Shown here in pieces: positions 63,321 through 64,000 of a stretch of DNA of 64,000 bases. A program made the position numbers and the translations under genes. This stretch comes from Candidatus Competibacteraceae bacterium (GTDB lineage: Bacteria; Pseudomonadota; Gammaproteobacteria; Competibacterales; Competibacteraceae): NCBI GenBank assembly GCA_016712625.1, contig JADJQQ010000004.1, positions 496,001-560,000 on the forward strand. Reading direction: 5' to 3'. Position 1 is the first letter of the stretch; each line of letters opens with the position of its first letter. The notes under the pieces were generated by a model that saw only the letters and a list, made by a program, of their open reading frames with translations, was not told the DNA's origin and made no database searches.

Positions 63321-64000
63321 ATGGCGCCCGCCAATCCTTCCGATGATGGCATCGACCGCCGCATTTATGCTGAACAGGTTCGACTGCTTTACGCGCAAGC
63401 ACCTCTGGATACCTGCGCTAGCCTGCTGCTCACCTGCCTGCTGGCGCTGATTCTCTGGCCAACCATAGCTCGCCCGGCCCTGCTGACCTGGCTGATTTTG
63501 CTGGAAACCACCCTTCTGCTCCGCTTGGCGCTGATTCTAGCCTTTCAGCGCGCGCCGAACCCCGACCAGAGCGCTATCGAACGCTGGGCCGACCGCTACA
63601 CCTGGGCTTGCACCGCCAGTGGCATTTGTTGGGGAGGCTGTGTCTTTCTATTGGTATTATCGCCGTCGCTGGTTTATCAGACCCTGATCGCCTTGTTTTT
63701 GGGGGGAGCCTTGATGGGAGGCGTCCTTACCATGACGCCGGTGCTGACCACCTGCGCTTTCTATTCCCTCCCCTTGGCTTTGCCACCCGTGCTGTGGCTG
63801 TTACTGCAAGAGGATCTGATCCGCACCGTGATGGGAATCACCGGCATTCTCTACCTGTTATTAGCGCTGGGCACCGCCCATCGCTATCACCAGAATCTGA
63901 CGCGCTCCCTCAGACTGGCAATCGAAAACCTTGCTCTAGCTCACGCATCCGCTGTCGCCAAGGAGCAAACCGAGACCATCAACCGGCAACTCGCTGACCA
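63321..64000 (+). CDS. N-terminal membrane domain of a large signalling-type protein, truncated by the window edge
   Basis: The ATG at 63321 opens a frame that is still open at 64000 (226 codons seen). It has about six membrane helices (for example SLLLTCLLALILWPTIARP, ILLETTLLLRLALILAFQ, MGGVLTMTPVLTTCAFYSLPLALP and ITGILYLLLALGTAH). A helical linker starting RSLRLAIENLALAHASAVAKEQTETINRQLAD follows, the sort that precedes a GGDEF, histidine-kinase or EAL domain. The catalytic part is beyond the edge, so the function is open. It begins five bases after the previous gene. Confidence 0.7.
   Translation, partial: MAPANPSDDGIDRRIYAEQVRLLYAQAPLDTCASLLLTCLLALILWPTIARPALLTWLILLETTLLLRLALILAFQRAPNPDQSAIERWADRYTWACTASGICWGGCVFLLVLSPSLVYQTLIALFLGGALMGGVLTMTPVLTTCAFYSLPLALPPVLWLLLQEDLIRTVMGITGILYLLLALGTAHRYHQNLTRSLRLAIENLALAHASAVAKEQTETINRQLAD

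Noticed and set aside
1..64000. tRNA or rRNA genes
   Set aside because: None recognised in intergenic spaces on reading both strands; not tested with a covariance model.

Overview
The window looks like a chromosomal segment of a gammaproteobacterium with fairly high GC (by eye near 58-60%). The block trpF-trpB-trpA-accD-folC-SPOR/dedD-cvpA-purF-metZ is a familiar gammaproteobacterial order. The nifJ-type pyruvate:ferredoxin oxidoreductase, the linked Fe-S glutamate-synthase-like flavoprotein and the strings of metal/thiol genes would suit a facultatively anaerobic environmental lineage (for example near Competibacteraceae). That placement is inference; no rRNA is present to test it.

Region 1 (1-3244) is a CRISPR array with type I-E-like repeats (29 nt repeat, 32 nt spacers, 61 bp period). 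Forty repeats are visible, and the array enters from beyond the left edge; no cas genes or leader are in the window. It is split by an 859 bp piece (1930-2788) that is not repeat/spacer DNA. That piece carries, on the minus strand, the 3' end of a phage head-protein-like gene and the 5' end of a small phage-like gene, both cut exactly at repeat borders. Its last 32 bases before the next repeat are preceded by AAG, the type I-E PAM, so the piece looks like protospacer-containing phage DNA joined to the array through spacers. This is the most unusual object in the window; a misassembly through spacer/protospacer identity is the main alternative.

Region 2 (3245-9030) is accessory: hchA, a LuxR-type regulator, several broken genes (gamma-glutamylcyclotransferase-like, DUF4288-like, IS110 remnant), an attC-like palindrome, a secreted beta-helix protein and a lone CRISPR-repeat-like sequence at 8925-8953. 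Region 3 (9040-15533) is a minus-strand redox operon: GltD-like flavoprotein, NifJ, dihydroorotate-dehydrogenase-like protein. Region 4 (15915-25502) holds a zinc-type dehydrogenase, a pair of tandem small-RNA genes with their own promoters and terminators, msrQ, parC, aguB, a PEP-mutase/isocitrate-lyase enzyme, fluoride export (crcB, DUF190) and small redox/membrane genes. Region 5 (25674-39537) is housekeeping: der, tryptophan, acetyl-CoA carboxylase, folate, purine and methionine genes. An AT-rich stretch with a cupin gene interrupts it.

Region 6 (39553-49985) has a frameshifted SDR gene, cobJ, namZ, a lipocalin, and a FtsX-type ABC exporter followed by small and cysteine-pair membrane proteins, then a Bcr/CflA pump. 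Region 7 (50092-56366) is a tightly overlapped minus-strand operon: phosphopantetheinyl transferase, thiopurine methyltransferase, MFS transporter, transmembrane Ser/Thr kinase and an OmpA-like lipoprotein whose 3' end is frameshifted. Region 8 (56557-64000) carries a thioesterase, galE, a coiled-coil membrane protein next to a response regulator with a C-terminal membrane anchor, a copper P-type ATPase with two small membrane proteins, and the start of a multi-pass membrane protein that runs off the right edge.

At least four genes are broken by what look like single-base frameshifts, two of them in G runs. Either sequencing errors remain in this contig, or several accessory genes are decaying.
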